A DNA stretch of 59,644 nucleotides from a virus: the IMG/VR virus record IMGVR_UViG_3300005563_000039, positions 1 through 59,644 of that record, one strand, 5' to 3'. Position numbers and translations under genes: made by a program. The notes under the pieces were generated by a model, which was not told the DNA's origin, ran no database searches, and saw only the letters and a program-made list of their open reading frames with translations. Shown piece after piece: positions 20,185 to 29,530 of this stretch (within the stretch, counting starts at the first letter, position 1; each line of letters opens with the position of its first letter).

Positions 20185-21638
20185 TGGCTACCATCACTTA
20201 CGTTGCCGAGGCCACGGCCAAACTATTTCACCGGTCAAACGCCTTTGTTCGTGGGCTGCGTGGCCCGATTGGAACCGGCAAATCGGTGACGTGCTGCATG
20301 GAAATCATGCGCAGGGCGCGTGAGCAGGAGCCTTTCGAGGGTGTTCGCCACTCTCGCTGGGCGGCAATCCGGAATTCGTATCCAGAACTGAAGTCCACGA
20401 CGATTAAGACGTGGCAAGACTGGGTTCCGGATGATGTTGCTCCTATGCGATGGGATGCCCCAATCACCAGCGTTTTCACGGCCAAGCTGCCAGATGGCAC
20501 ACGGATTGAATGCGAAGTGATGTTCATATCACTGGACCGTCCAGCGGATGTGAAGAAGCTGAAATCCCTGGATCTTACTGGCGGATGGATTAACGAGGCG
20601 TCAGAGCTTCCGAAGGCTATTTTGGACATGTTGACGGGTCGTGTTGGTCGCTATCCGTCGAAGGCTCAGGGGGGCGCAAGCTGGTCGGGCATCATCATGG
20701 ACACCAATTCACCGGATGATGACCACTGGTGGTATGAGATTGCCGAGACGAATAGGCCGGATGGGTATGAGTTTTTTGCCCAGCCTGGGGCGCTGTTGAA
20801 GGTCGGAGAGAAGTACATACCGAACCCAGCTGCTGAGAATGTGAAAAACCATATCCTTGGCTATGACTACTGGATGCGCCAGATCCCCGGCAAGGATGCT
20901 CAGTGGATCAAGGTCTTTGTTCTGGGCGAGTACGGTAGCGTGCATGATGGCAAGCCGGTCTATCCGGAGTACAACGATTCTCTGCATGTCGGCGAGCTGC
21001 AACCATTGCCAGGAGTCCCACTCCAGATTGGTCTGGACTTTGGCCTTACGCCTGCGGCTGTGATCGTCCAGAACGACGCACGCGGCAGGTTGCTGGTGAT
21101 CGATGAGCTTTGTGGCGAAGACATGGGAATCAGCGGGTTCCTGGAGGATGTGTTGATTCCACAGCTGATGCGGGTCTATCCAGAGTGGTGGGATAAAAAA
21201 GACGAAATGATCGAATGCTTCGGTGACCCAGCAGGAGCACAGCGGGCGCAGACGGATGAAAAATCCTGCTTTGATGAGGTCAAGGCTGTGAAGCTGAAGA
21301 TCCGAGGGGCTAGAAGCAATGCATGGCTCCCACGGCGCGGCGCAGTGGCGTGGTTCCTGTCAAAGCTATCCGGTGGTCAGCCGATGTTTTTGATAGACCC
21401 ATGCTGCAAGGTGTTGCGAAAGGGTTTAAACGGCGGCTACAAATACCGCCGCATTCAGGTGGTTGGCGAAGAGCGATACACCGAAGAGCCCATGAAGAAC
21501 AGCTACTCTCACCCGCATGACGCTCTGCAGTATGTGGCTATGGAGTCTGGTGGATTGCAAGCCACAAAAGAGAAAAACAAGCCACGCGAAAAGGGCCGCT
21601 CAGCCCGCGAAGTGCTAGACGATGTAGTGGGCTACTAG
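20184..21638 (+). CDS. terL: Terminase large subunit
   Basis: 484 residues. ATPase P-loop GPIGTGKS at about 27-34. Walker B region near LDLTGGWINEAS (~133-142), where the acidic residues are in INEAS. The nuclease domain starts near QIGLDFGLTPAAVIVQND, with further acidic residues at IDELCGED and ECFGDPAG, and SYSHPHDALQYVA near the end. It cuts concatemers and pumps DNA into proheads. Length and motif order fit podovirus terminases of the Terminase_6 type. Confidence 0.93.
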   Translation: MATITYVAEATAKLFHRSNAFVRGLRGPIGTGKSVTCCMEIMRRAREQEPFEGVRHSRWAAIRNSYPELKSTTIKTWQDWVPDDVAPMRWDAPITSVFTAKLPDGTRIECEVMFISLDRPADVKKLKSLDLTGGWINEASELPKAILDMLTGRVGRYPSKAQGGASWSGIIMDTNSPDDDHWWYEIAETNRPDGYEFFAQPGALLKVGEKYIPNPAAENVKNHILGYDYWMRQIPGKDAQWIKVFVLGEYGSVHDGKPVYPEYNDSLHVGELQPLPGVPLQIGLDFGLTPAAVIVQNDARGRLLVIDELCGEDMGISGFLEDVLIPQLMRVYPEWWDKKDEMIECFGDPAGAQRAQTDEKSCFDEVKAVKLKIRGARSNAWLPRRGAVAWFLSKLSGGQPMFLIDPCCKVLRKGLNGGYKYRRIQVVGEERYTEEPMKNSYSHPHDALQYVAMESGGLQATKEKNKPREKGRSAREVLDDVVGY

Positions 21639-21658
21639 CCCAACAAAACACAAACCAG

Positions 21659-21679
21659 ACCGCCCCAGTGGCGGTTTTT
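21659..21679 (+). terminator. Hairpin terminator between terminase and portal
   Basis: ACCGCC (21659-21664) and GGCGGT (21670-21675) with a 5-base loop, then four more T. It lies within the late operon and probably limits read-through from terminase to the virion genes, or requires Q-type antitermination. Confidence 0.75.
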
Positions 21680-21695
21680 GCATTTAAGGACACCT

Positions 21696-23987
21696 TTGGA
21701 AGATCCAATCGACCCGCAGCAGGCTCAGGACGAGATAGATGCCCGCCTAGCCAGTCTTGCGGAATCCCTGTTGCTGACCCGCAATGAAGCGATTGAAGGC
21801 CGAGCCGCGTCTGGAATTGAACGGCAGTGGCGTGCAGACCAGAAGGCATTCGAGGGTCTGGATGGAACATCTGGACGCCAGGATATGTTGGATTACGCTA
21901 CTGGAAACGCGTGGCTGGAGCCAAAGGACAAGAAGCAAAAGCAATCGCGGGTGATTGTGAACATCATCCGAGGCAAGTGCGAGACGGCAGAGGGCAGGTT
22001 CAGCGAACTGCAGTTCCCAACAGATGACAAGAACTGGGGTCTGTTGCCGTCTCCAGTGCCGGAAAGCGCAGTCGAACTCAACTTTACCAAGGCTACCGCT
22101 CAGCCTGCGCCTCAAATGCCAGGCCAGCCGCCCATGCCGCAATCAAGTCAGATGCAGCCTGCCAGCCAGCAGGACAAAGACGATGATGTGAAGAAGCGTT
22201 GCGCGGCCATGGAGCAGGAGATTGCGGACCAGCTGGAGGAATGCAGCTTCAATGGTGAGTGCCGTAAGGCTGTGCGTAGTGCTGTTCGGCTTGGCACAGG
22301 GATCCTGAAGGGGCCGAACGTAGTCAAAAACGTGCGCAAAGCGTGGTTTCGGCAGGAAGACTCGACCGGCGTCACGTACATCATGAAGATGGTGGAGGAA
22401 TTCGCGCCGTCTACCAAGGCTTGTGATATCTGGAATGTATATCCAGACCCGCACTGTGGCAGTGACCCAAAGCGCGGCGCATACATCTGGGAGCGCGATC
22501 ACATCCTGCCGCGTGAGGTGCGTGCGCTCATTGGTGTGACTGGCTATAACACCCGCCAACTGATGCGAGTGCTGGAAGAAGAGCCGCTGCGCACTACTGT
22601 GGACTTGGACAAAGGCGGAAGCCAGGGCAATCGCGTGCAATCAACCGCAGCCAAGCGGGGCGCACCTTATGAGCGCTGGGAATACCACGGCGATGTGAAT
22701 AAGGATGATCTGGAGGCCATCGGATGCTCTTGCCCTGATGGTCCTGGTAGCACGTATTCGGCATGCATCGTGTTTATCAACGATAGGCCAGTCAAGGTCA
22801 CGTTGAACTCAATCGACACAGGAGAACTTCCTTACGATTTCTTCCAGTACGTGGAGATTGAGGATAGCCCATGGGGTATTGGTGAGGTCCGAAAGATCAT
22901 ATGGCAACAGCGGATCATCACTGCAGCATGGCGGGCCATGATGGACAACGCCGGAGCGTCTGCCGGGACCATTCTGGTGCTTGGCAAGGATGTGGAACCA
23001 GAGGATGACGATTGGGGCCTGAATGGCAACAAGATCTTTGTGAACTACGCCGACGATCAGGACGTTTCCAAGGCTTTTGCACAGTACCAGGTGGCGAACA
23101 ATCAAGTTCCCCTGCAAAACATCATTGAACTGGCGCTGAAGTTTACCGACCTGGAGAGCGGCACTCCAGCCCTGGCTCAGGGGGAAAAGGGCTCTTCGCC
23201 GGAAACACTGGGCGGCATGCAGTTGCTCATGCAGGGCGCAGACACCGGACGTAGACGCCTGGTAAAGCAGTGGGATGACCAGATCACAAGACCGCACATC
23301 ACGCGGTATTACGACTGGAACATGCAATACAACAAGAAGCAGGAGATCAAGGGCGACTATCAAGTGGATGCCCGTGGTACTTCTGTGCTGCTGGTCAAGG
23401 ATCAGGCTGTGCAATCTCTTGGGCAGCTGATGCAGATGCGTAGTGTCCCTGAGTTTGCCCTGTTGGTTGACTGGGAAAAGGCTGCAAAACAGATGTTGCA
23501 GGCCACCCATCTGGATGTGCTGAAAGACGACAAGGCTATAGAGCAGGCCAAGCAACAGGCGGCACAGCAACAACCTCCAGTCGCGCCACAGGTGCAGGCC
23601 GCACAGATCCGTGCGCAAGTGGATACGCAAATTGCCGCCGCCAAGCTCAAAGCAGATGCAGACCACGCAGCGGCAGAGGCACATATCGAAGTGGCTCGCC
23701 AGCAATTTGAGGCAAGCGAGGCCCAGAAAGACAGGCAATTGCAACTGGTCGTCGAGCAGATCAACGAGCGCATTCAGTCGATCAAGGAAGGAAACGCCAA
23801 GGAAATCAGCTTTGACGAAATCAAGGCAATGCTGGCTAGCACTTCTATGAAGCTAAAGACCCAGCAGGATTTGTCCATAGGAGGGCACATGGTCGATGTT
23901 CACAAGCACTACAACACGCCGCAGGTCATGACGCCGCCAACAGAGCCCGCAGGCCGTGCGCCCAACGGGCAGGCATTCTCAGCATAA
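21696..23987 (+). CDS. Portal protein, P22-like long type
   Basis: 763 residues from TTG 21696, chosen because AAGGA lies five bases upstream; an upstream TTG at 21678 has none. The first half includes a Pro/Gln-rich insertion (residues ~132-160), then a conserved core (SAVRLGTGILKGPNVVKNVR, DIWNVYPDPHCG, PWGIGEVRKIIWQQRIITAA, WRAMMDNAGAS). C-terminal residues ~610-720 are a Gln/Ala-rich coiled coil, likely the barrel. Twelve copies form the DNA gate of the head and bind the terminase and adaptor. TTG starts are rare and may lower expression. Confidence 0.9.
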   Translation: MEDPIDPQQAQDEIDARLASLAESLLLTRNEAIEGRAASGIERQWRADQKAFEGLDGTSGRQDMLDYATGNAWLEPKDKKQKQSRVIVNIIRGKCETAEGRFSELQFPTDDKNWGLLPSPVPESAVELNFTKATAQPAPQMPGQPPMPQSSQMQPASQQDKDDDVKKRCAAMEQEIADQLEECSFNGECRKAVRSAVRLGTGILKGPNVVKNVRKAWFRQEDSTGVTYIMKMVEEFAPSTKACDIWNVYPDPHCGSDPKRGAYIWERDHILPREVRALIGVTGYNTRQLMRVLEEEPLRTTVDLDKGGSQGNRVQSTAAKRGAPYERWEYHGDVNKDDLEAIGCSCPDGPGSTYSACIVFINDRPVKVTLNSIDTGELPYDFFQYVEIEDSPWGIGEVRKIIWQQRIITAAWRAMMDNAGASAGTILVLGKDVEPEDDDWGLNGNKIFVNYADDQDVSKAFAQYQVANNQVPLQNIIELALKFTDLESGTPALAQGEKGSSPETLGGMQLLMQGADTGRRRLVKQWDDQITRPHITRYYDWNMQYNKKQEIKGDYQVDARGTSVLLVKDQAVQSLGQLMQMRSVPEFALLVDWEKAAKQMLQATHLDVLKDDKAIEQAKQQAAQQQPPVAPQVQAAQIRAQVDTQIAAAKLKADADHAAAEAHIEVARQQFEASEAQKDRQLQLVVEQINERIQSIKEGNAKEISFDEIKAMLASTSMKLKTQQDLSIGGHMVDVHKHYNTPQVMTPPTEPAGRAPNGQAFSA

Positions 23988-23996
23988 GGAAAAGGT

Positions 23997-24299
23997 ATGG
24001 CAACGCTTTACATCACAGAGTTCACCAGTCTCAAGAAAGACTTCAACTTTCACATCCCTCAAGCAGCAGTTATGCCAGCCAATGCAGAGCAGACCGTGGC
24101 TATTGGTGCAGGGAGCGTACAAAGCGCTGCCTTTTCAAACGGCACCAAGATTGTGCGACTTGAAAGCGATGCAATTTGTTCTGTGACGTTCGGGCCGAAC
24201 CCAACCGCTACAGCCGGGAAGATGCGGATGGCCGCTGATTCGCCAGAGTACTTCATGGTCAATGCTGGTGACAAAGTTGCCGTAATCAGCAACACATAA
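23997..24299 (+). CDS. Small structural protein
   Basis: 100 residues behind AAGGAAAAGG. Beta-rich (AVAIGAGSVQSAAFS-like strands, KIVRLESDAICSVTFGPNPT, YFMVNAGDKVAVISNT). Similar ~100-residue proteins lie between portal and fibre or scaffold in podovirus head operons. It is probably a decoration or fibre-base protein; unproven. Confidence 0.65.
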   Translation: MATLYITEFTSLKKDFNFHIPQAAVMPANAEQTVAIGAGSVQSAAFSNGTKIVRLESDAICSVTFGPNPTATAGKMRMAADSPEYFMVNAGDKVAVISNT

Positions 24300-24300
24300 C

Positions 24301-26694
24301 ATGCTTGGTTTCCCTGTTGGTAGGTTGGGCGCAAGTAACAAACATGCATCCAACCCGCTTAAGCTCGACCTGAATTTAGCTCTGGACCCCGGCTCTTCGC
24401 TGGACAGCAGGATAACGTTCAGCAGCCCTGCTCGCACATATTTGAATGCAGGCGTACTGACTTCCATCTCTGCGAACCAGCCGACATTCGAAAGCTGGGA
24501 CGGTGTAAATCGTGGACTGGCACTTGAACCAGCCTTCACGAACCTAGTGCCATACAGCAACGACCCGACACACGCAACATTGATCACTGAGGTGACGATA
24601 GCATCTGGTGACGTTGGGCCCGGCCTTATAACGCAGCTAAATCAAATCTCAGCCACTGTTAACTCCAGCTTTCATAAATTTTCATGGAAGCCAGGATCGC
24701 AAGCGGCTGGTTTGACGCAGACGCACAGTGCATATTTCAAGGCAGTAGCAGGAGCTACCAGCTATTCGTGTTGGCTACAAGTTTCTGCAGAGTTTAATAA
24801 CGGAGGCGCTGTCTACCATTTCCGAATCGATGGAAACGAAGGCTTCTATTTCGACAATGACAATGCAAATGCAACGACCGTCACATATGGGTGGAAAAAG
24901 CTCTCTGGCGGCATTTACCAAGTCTGGATCACAGCAACGTGGCTAGCCACTGGCAACAAGCAATTCATGATCGGCGTTTCGGCAAAGACCGCGCCAGAGG
25001 CTAGGAATTACGCTGGTGCAACTACTCAGGCGGTACAGGTTTTTGGAGCTCAGATCGCGACAGCAAACGGACCGACTAGCTATGTGGCCACATCAGGGGC
25101 AACGGCATCAATAGCGGCTACCACGGCAGCATTCAACGACACATCGTGGTTGACGACTTCGCAGGGCACTTTTGTTGTAGAGCACGATTGCTCATCAGGT
25201 CCTGTTATTGGATCTGGGGCCAACACAATCATCTCTAGCGCTGGCGTTTCTCCATACGGAACCACAAAGGTGGCGCTGGCATGGAGTGGGTCCACATCTG
25301 ACTTGGTGACAAACGGCGGATCTTCGACTGCTGGCGGACTTCCGACATTCTCAGGTACTGACATACGCTTACTAGCAACATCTGGGGCCAACTCGGCGGG
25401 GCACATAAAGAGAATCCGGTTCTACAACACGCGGCTGACAGTCCAGCAGATGCAGGCATTGACTTCGCCTTCTATGGCATCGACTGCGCAACCTGGAATA
25501 CTTAGGACGGCTAGTGTTGATAACCACGTTCCTACATCGCTCAACACCACAAGCGGAACGGCATTGACATTCTTGTCACGCTTCCGTCTGAAACTCGGCG
25601 GAACAGGCTATGACTGCTCATCGTTGCAGCTTGATTTCCCAAATTTCCAGGGCATTGTTGGTGCAACAGGCAATGCATTGAACATCACTGGATGCTATTT
25701 GGAGCGTGTAACTGGTGTTTCGGAGAGTGTGCAAGTCAAAGTCGGCGGATCTGGAACATTCACTGTTGCAGATGGGGCATCTGGAACGGTTCTTAGTGAT
25801 GCCATCTTGCCTAGTGCATTTACGAACTTGTCAACCTTCCCGGCAAATATGGAGTTTTATGTTCGCGTGCAGGGCACAGTAGCCAGCGCAGGCATGAAGA
25901 TCCCAGGCGCACGGCAGGCAGAGACATACACCAGCACTACCGGATTCGGTCGCATATACGATCCTGCTGCAGTCAGTTTCAGCGCTGTTTCTGGTACTGG
26001 TGCAATTTCCAAACTATCAGGCACGGACCCCGGGCAATTGACAGTTAGTTACTGCCCGGTGCTAGTCGGCAATTTTGTTACCGGTGATCCGGTAACGAAT
26101 TTCCACTTAGGCGATTCAATCATTGAGGGCACGCAAAACCTTGGGCAAACCGGTACGTTCCTGACTTTGTGTGCGCTGAATCTTGGAATCCCAAGGATAG
26201 AAATGGCACGCGGCGGATCTTCTCAACTTGAGGCCGAGAACTCTAATTCATATTGGAACCCGTATTTGAAGTATTGCCGAGTTCTGTGGGATGAAATGGG
26301 CACAAATAACCAGAACGCGACCCTCAGCCACGCGAGCTATTGGAACTATTTCAGGAAGACTGCTTTGGGCGACAAGATCGTACGGATAGGCCTGTTCCCC
26401 AAGGCTAGTAGCACTGACAGCTTTGCGACAGAGGCAAATCAAACCATCGTTCGACCATACCCCACAGCCTATCCAGACAGAATAAATCTTGCATGGCTGG
26501 CATATGGCCCTTCACAGGGCGGGACCGATTACAACATTGATCCGCAATCAATTCGTGGAACGAACAAAGGAAAGTGGTGGACTGACGGTACGGCGTTCTA
26601 CGGGACACCAGATGGCACGCACCCATCCACAAACAGCACAACCGCTCTGCAATCAGAAGTCCAGCCGCTTATGGCTGCAGTAACGGTGACGTGA
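24301..26694 (+). CDS. Head-module fibre/spike with SGNH hydrolase domain
   Basis: 797 residues. N-terminal ~120-260 looks like phage head-spike or fibre repeats (EPAFTNLVPYSNDP, then a beta-sandwich HSAYFKAVAGATSYSCWLQV). Residues ~280-390 resemble a second lectin-like sandwich. The C-terminal ~600-790 is an SGNH/GDSL hydrolase: nucleophile Ser606 in LGDSIIEG and the Asp771/His774 pair in TPDGTHPS. SGNH phage enzymes deacetylate surface polysaccharide. Lying between portal and scaffold genes, it may decorate the head or serve as receptor-destroying spike. Confidence 0.75.
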   Translation: MLGFPVGRLGASNKHASNPLKLDLNLALDPGSSLDSRITFSSPARTYLNAGVLTSISANQPTFESWDGVNRGLALEPAFTNLVPYSNDPTHATLITEVTIASGDVGPGLITQLNQISATVNSSFHKFSWKPGSQAAGLTQTHSAYFKAVAGATSYSCWLQVSAEFNNGGAVYHFRIDGNEGFYFDNDNANATTVTYGWKKLSGGIYQVWITATWLATGNKQFMIGVSAKTAPEARNYAGATTQAVQVFGAQIATANGPTSYVATSGATASIAATTAAFNDTSWLTTSQGTFVVEHDCSSGPVIGSGANTIISSAGVSPYGTTKVALAWSGSTSDLVTNGGSSTAGGLPTFSGTDIRLLATSGANSAGHIKRIRFYNTRLTVQQMQALTSPSMASTAQPGILRTASVDNHVPTSLNTTSGTALTFLSRFRLKLGGTGYDCSSLQLDFPNFQGIVGATGNALNITGCYLERVTGVSESVQVKVGGSGTFTVADGASGTVLSDAILPSAFTNLSTFPANMEFYVRVQGTVASAGMKIPGARQAETYTSTTGFGRIYDPAAVSFSAVSGTGAISKLSGTDPGQLTVSYCPVLVGNFVTGDPVTNFHLGDSIIEGTQNLGQTGTFLTLCALNLGIPRIEMARGGSSQLEAENSNSYWNPYLKYCRVLWDEMGTNNQNATLSHASYWNYFRKTALGDKIVRIGLFPKASSTDSFATEANQTIVRPYPTAYPDRINLAWLAYGPSQGGTDYNIDPQSIRGTNKGKWWTDGTAFYGTPDGTHPSTNSTTALQSEVQPLMAAVTVT

Positions 26695-26915
26695 TGGATC
26701 GCATAGACCAGTCATCCAGAACCTGGGGCTTGGTGGAGGAATGGGCCAAGTCCCAACTCGCCAAGGCCAGGGAAGAAAACGACTCGCCCATAAAAACAGA
26801 GGTGCAGACCGCTGTGCTGCGTGGGCGAATCAAGATGCTCAAGGATTTGATCGCACTGCCACTTCCTCCAAAGGAAAGAAAGCAGAGGGATAGTGCAGAC
26901 GACGATGAATATTGA
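26694..26915 (+). CDS. Small charged late protein
   Basis: 73 residues from ATG 26694, overlapping the esterase stop. Highly charged helix (LVEEWAKSQLAKAREENDSP, RGRIKMLKDLIALPLP) with an acidic end. Possibly an assembly factor; unknown. Confidence 0.6.
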   Translation: MDRIDQSSRTWGLVEEWAKSQLAKAREENDSPIKTEVQTAVLRGRIKMLKDLIALPLPPKERKQRDSADDDEY

Positions 26916-26976
26916 ACCAGCTCAGGCTGGTTTTCTTTTTTAGGCCCCACTCCGGAGCCTTTTTTACGGGCCGAGC
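26915..26976 (+). terminator. Tandem terminators before scaffold and capsid
   Basis: AACCAGC/GCTGGTT (26915-26932, loop TCAG) followed by TTCTTTTTT, then a second hairpin GGCCCC...GGAGCC (26943-26959) with six T. Two terminators in tandem inside the late operon mark a sharp expression boundary before the capsid genes. Confidence 0.8.
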
Positions 26977-27034
26977 AATCGCCCCATTTCAATGCTCGCC
27001 GGATTCCGCCGGGCCAATCTAGGAGATTTACGAA

Positions 27035-27889
27035 ATGACAGTGGAGCAAACAGACCGCGCCGCCATCGCCAACGAGGTGTTTGGAGACCAACCCGCCGAG
27101 CAATCGCCGGAAGTTATCCAGCCCGAAGTTGTGAAGGATGCGGGTCAGCCGGTCATCGATTCGACAGCGACGCCTGAAGCCAAAGAGGTTGATCCGTGGG
27201 CCGGTGTACCGACCGCCCTGCGTGAGCAATTCGAAGGCATGCAGGCAAAGCTGCAAAGTCTCGAAAAGTTTGATTACCGCTTGAAGCAGGCAGAAAGCCG
27301 CGTCGGTAGTGTGCAGAACGAATTGCATGCCGCAAGAGAGGCCGCGAAAGCGGTAACGAATGCGCCAAGCAAGGAGCAGATTGCGGACGCATCGGCAAGC
27401 CAGGCTGACTGGGATCAGCTAAAGGAAGACTTCCCCGAGTGGACTAAGGCAATTGGAGGACGTATCGCCGCCGAGCGCGCCGAGATTCTGAAGAGCATGC
27501 CTGATATCAACAAGGCCAGGAGTGAAATCCAAGCTGATTACGACAAGAAACTGGTTGTCACTCAAGCGCGACTAGGCGGCGACATTGTTGCCATGAAGCA
27601 TCCTGAATGGAGGAAGACTCAGACGAGTCCAGACTTCCAGCAGTGGTTTGTGGAGAACAAGAAAGAAGACAGTCTTGTACCCGCCGAGATCATCAAACTT
27701 TTCGATGACTACGAAGCTCACATTGCAAATCGTAAATCAGTAGCAGAAATCGAAGCTGAACGCCAGAAACGGCTGGAGGCATCGCAATCCACACCGGGGC
27801 GTCGTCTGCCTGCTGCCAAGTCTCAGGCAGACATGACCCCATCAGAGCTTCGGGCAGAAATTGCCCGGCAGACCTGGAACAACCCATAA
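27035..27889 (+). CDS. Scaffold-type protein
   Basis: 284 residues directly before the capsid gene. Acidic, disordered N-terminus, long helical centre (LREQFEGMQAKLQSLEKFDY, RLKQAESRVGSVQNELHAAR), and C-terminal basic/helical tail (EAERQKRLEASQSTPGRRLP). This composition and place fit a head scaffold that is removed before DNA packaging. No sequence signature is decisive. Confidence 0.75.
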   Translation: MTVEQTDRAAIANEVFGDQPAEQSPEVIQPEVVKDAGQPVIDSTATPEAKEVDPWAGVPTALREQFEGMQAKLQSLEKFDYRLKQAESRVGSVQNELHAAREAAKAVTNAPSKEQIADASASQADWDQLKEDFPEWTKAIGGRIAAERAEILKSMPDINKARSEIQADYDKKLVVTQARLGGDIVAMKHPEWRKTQTSPDFQQWFVENKKEDSLVPAEIIKLFDDYEAHIANRKSVAEIEAERQKRLEASQSTPGRRLPAAKSQADMTPSELRAEIARQTWNNP

Positions 27890-27901
27890 GGAAATTGAAT
27901 C

Positions 27902-28942
27902 ATGGCTACCCAAAATTACGGCACAGTTGCCTCGCGCAACCTAATCCGTGCGGAAATGGAACTGCTGAAGATGGTAGAGACTATCCAAGTCTTGGGCCTG
28001 TTCGGAGAGCAGAAACAACAACCAATGAACAAGACGGACACCGTTGTATTCCGGCGTCTCAACCCGTTCAACATGTCGGCCACCACGGGCGCTCCGCAGA
28101 TCACTGCGGCCAACTTCATCACGTCTGAAGGCACTACGCCAACGGCAAACACGATCAGCTGGACTGACGTTTCGGCCACACTGGAGCAGTACAGCATTCT
28201 CTTCAAATTCAGCTCCAAGGCTGAACTGATGTACGAGGATGATATCCCTGCCGCCCAGAAGAAGGTAACCGCGCAGACACTGGCTGAAGTTGCTGAACTG
28301 GTTGCTTACGGCCAGGTGAAGGGCGGAACCTCGGTGATCTATGCCAACGGCACTACCCGTGCAGGCGTGAATACCGCAATCAGCTTGCGCAAGCTGCAGC
28401 AAGCTGCACGCTCGATGGAGACGAACCGCGCCACCCACATCACCGACATGGTGAAGCCCGGTCCGAACTTCGGCACCGCGCCTGTGGAGCCTGCATACCT
28501 GGTGTTCTTCCATACGGATGGCTCCAGTGATGTGCGCGCCCTGGCTGGGTTCACCAAGCGCGTGGAATATGGCTCTGCCATCAAGCCAGTGCACCCGCGT
28601 GAAATCGGCGCATGCGAGGAATTCCGGTTCATCCCAAGCCCTCTGTTTGCTCCGTACCTGACTGCAGGCTCCGCAACCACCAACGGCATGTTGGCTACGT
28701 CCGGCAGCGTTGATGTGTACCCATACATCATCCTTGCGGAGAATGCATTGGGTCACATCAGCCTGAAGGGTACCGCCGATTACTCCGGCATCAGCCCCAC
28801 CATCATCTCGTCCAAGGTGAAGAACCACGCCAACCCATCCGGCATGTTTGGTTATGTCGGCGCAGACTTCTGGTACGCATGCGTTCGCCTGAATGAAAAC
28901 TGGATGACGCGTATTGAGTGCGGCTGCACCGATTTGGCCTAA
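27902..28942 (+). CDS. Major capsid protein, N4-gp56 type
   Basis: 346 residues behind AAGGAAATTG. Pattern ATQNYGTVASRNLIRAEMEL at the start, NKTDTVVFRRLNPF, AELVAYGQVKGGT, FHTDGSSDVRALAGF, HPREIGACEEFRFIPSPLFA, NPSGMFGYVGADFWYACVRL matches the N4-gp56 family (HK97 fold). It forms the icosahedral shell. Length is typical. Confidence 0.92.
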   Translation: MATQNYGTVASRNLIRAEMELLKMVETIQVLGLFGEQKQQPMNKTDTVVFRRLNPFNMSATTGAPQITAANFITSEGTTPTANTISWTDVSATLEQYSILFKFSSKAELMYEDDIPAAQKKVTAQTLAEVAELVAYGQVKGGTSVIYANGTTRAGVNTAISLRKLQQAARSMETNRATHITDMVKPGPNFGTAPVEPAYLVFFHTDGSSDVRALAGFTKRVEYGSAIKPVHPREIGACEEFRFIPSPLFAPYLTAGSATTNGMLATSGSVDVYPYIILAENALGHISLKGTADYSGISPTIISSKVKNHANPSGMFGYVGADFWYACVRLNENWMTRIECGCTDLA

Positions 28943-28993
28943 CCATGTGGCCGTGTAACAGCGGCCATTTCTCAACTCTCAAAGGAAATCAAA

Positions 28994-29470
28994 ATGGATA
29001 ACTTCAACAACGAAGGGAAGGGCGGCACGTTCTGCTTTTCCAAGGCTGGTCTGGCGATTGGCGACGGTGCAAAGACGGGTATCTCCCTGGCCTCCACGGT
29101 CGGCACTGGTATCGACTACTGCATTGACGGCATCATGTACAACGTTGCCGACTCCGCCACCAACAAGCCGTTTACGGCGGATACCGTTCAAGCGGTTCTG
29201 ACAAAGTGCCTTTACTTGGTGGTGGTTGACAGTGCTGGCACGGTGACAACCATCAAAGGCACTGCGGTGCTTTCCGCCGATCTGACGGCTGGAACCAAGG
29301 TGCTGAAGTGGCCGGAACTGCCAGCCAACAAGGCCCCATTGGGAGCGGTCAAGATCGCCCTAGCCAGTACTGCCACGTTCACGCCAGGCACTACCGCCTT
29401 GGACGCAACGAACGTCACGGCAACGTACTACGACCTGCACAGCGTGCCGACTGCTCCGCTGACTTCTTAA
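28994..29470 (+). CDS. Capsid-associated structural protein
   Basis: 158 residues behind AAAGGAAATC. Beta-rich, Thr/Ala/Gly-rich (VDSAGTVTTIKGTAVLSADL, VKIALASTATFTPGTTALDA). The position right after the major capsid gene and before a terminator suggests a decoration or head-stabilising protein. Family not recognised. Confidence 0.7.
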   Translation: MDNFNNEGKGGTFCFSKAGLAIGDGAKTGISLASTVGTGIDYCIDGIMYNVADSATNKPFTADTVQAVLTKCLYLVVVDSAGTVTTIKGTAVLSADLTAGTKVLKWPELPANKAPLGAVKIALASTATFTPGTTALDATNVTATYYDLHSVPTAPLTS

Positions 29471-29490
29471 CCATCACTCACTCAACCCAA

Positions 29491-29514
29491 AGCCGCCTAA
29501 CCAGCGGCTTTTTT
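29491..29514 (+). terminator. Terminator after the capsid module
   Basis: AGCCGC (29491-29496) pairs with GCGGCT (29504-29509), 7-base loop, then T run (29510-29514). It caps the abundant capsid message. Confidence 0.85.
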
Positions 29515-29530
29515 ATTTGGAGAAACGGAA

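Noticed and set aside
22809-23744. 311-codon reverse open frame opposite portal
   Set aside because: Shadow of the portal; Leu/Cys/His-rich antisense pattern, no ribosome site.
27941-28975. 344-codon reverse open frame opposite the capsid gene
   Set aside because: Exact shadow of the N4-gp56 capsid gene; His/Gly/Arg-scattered translation without a domain.
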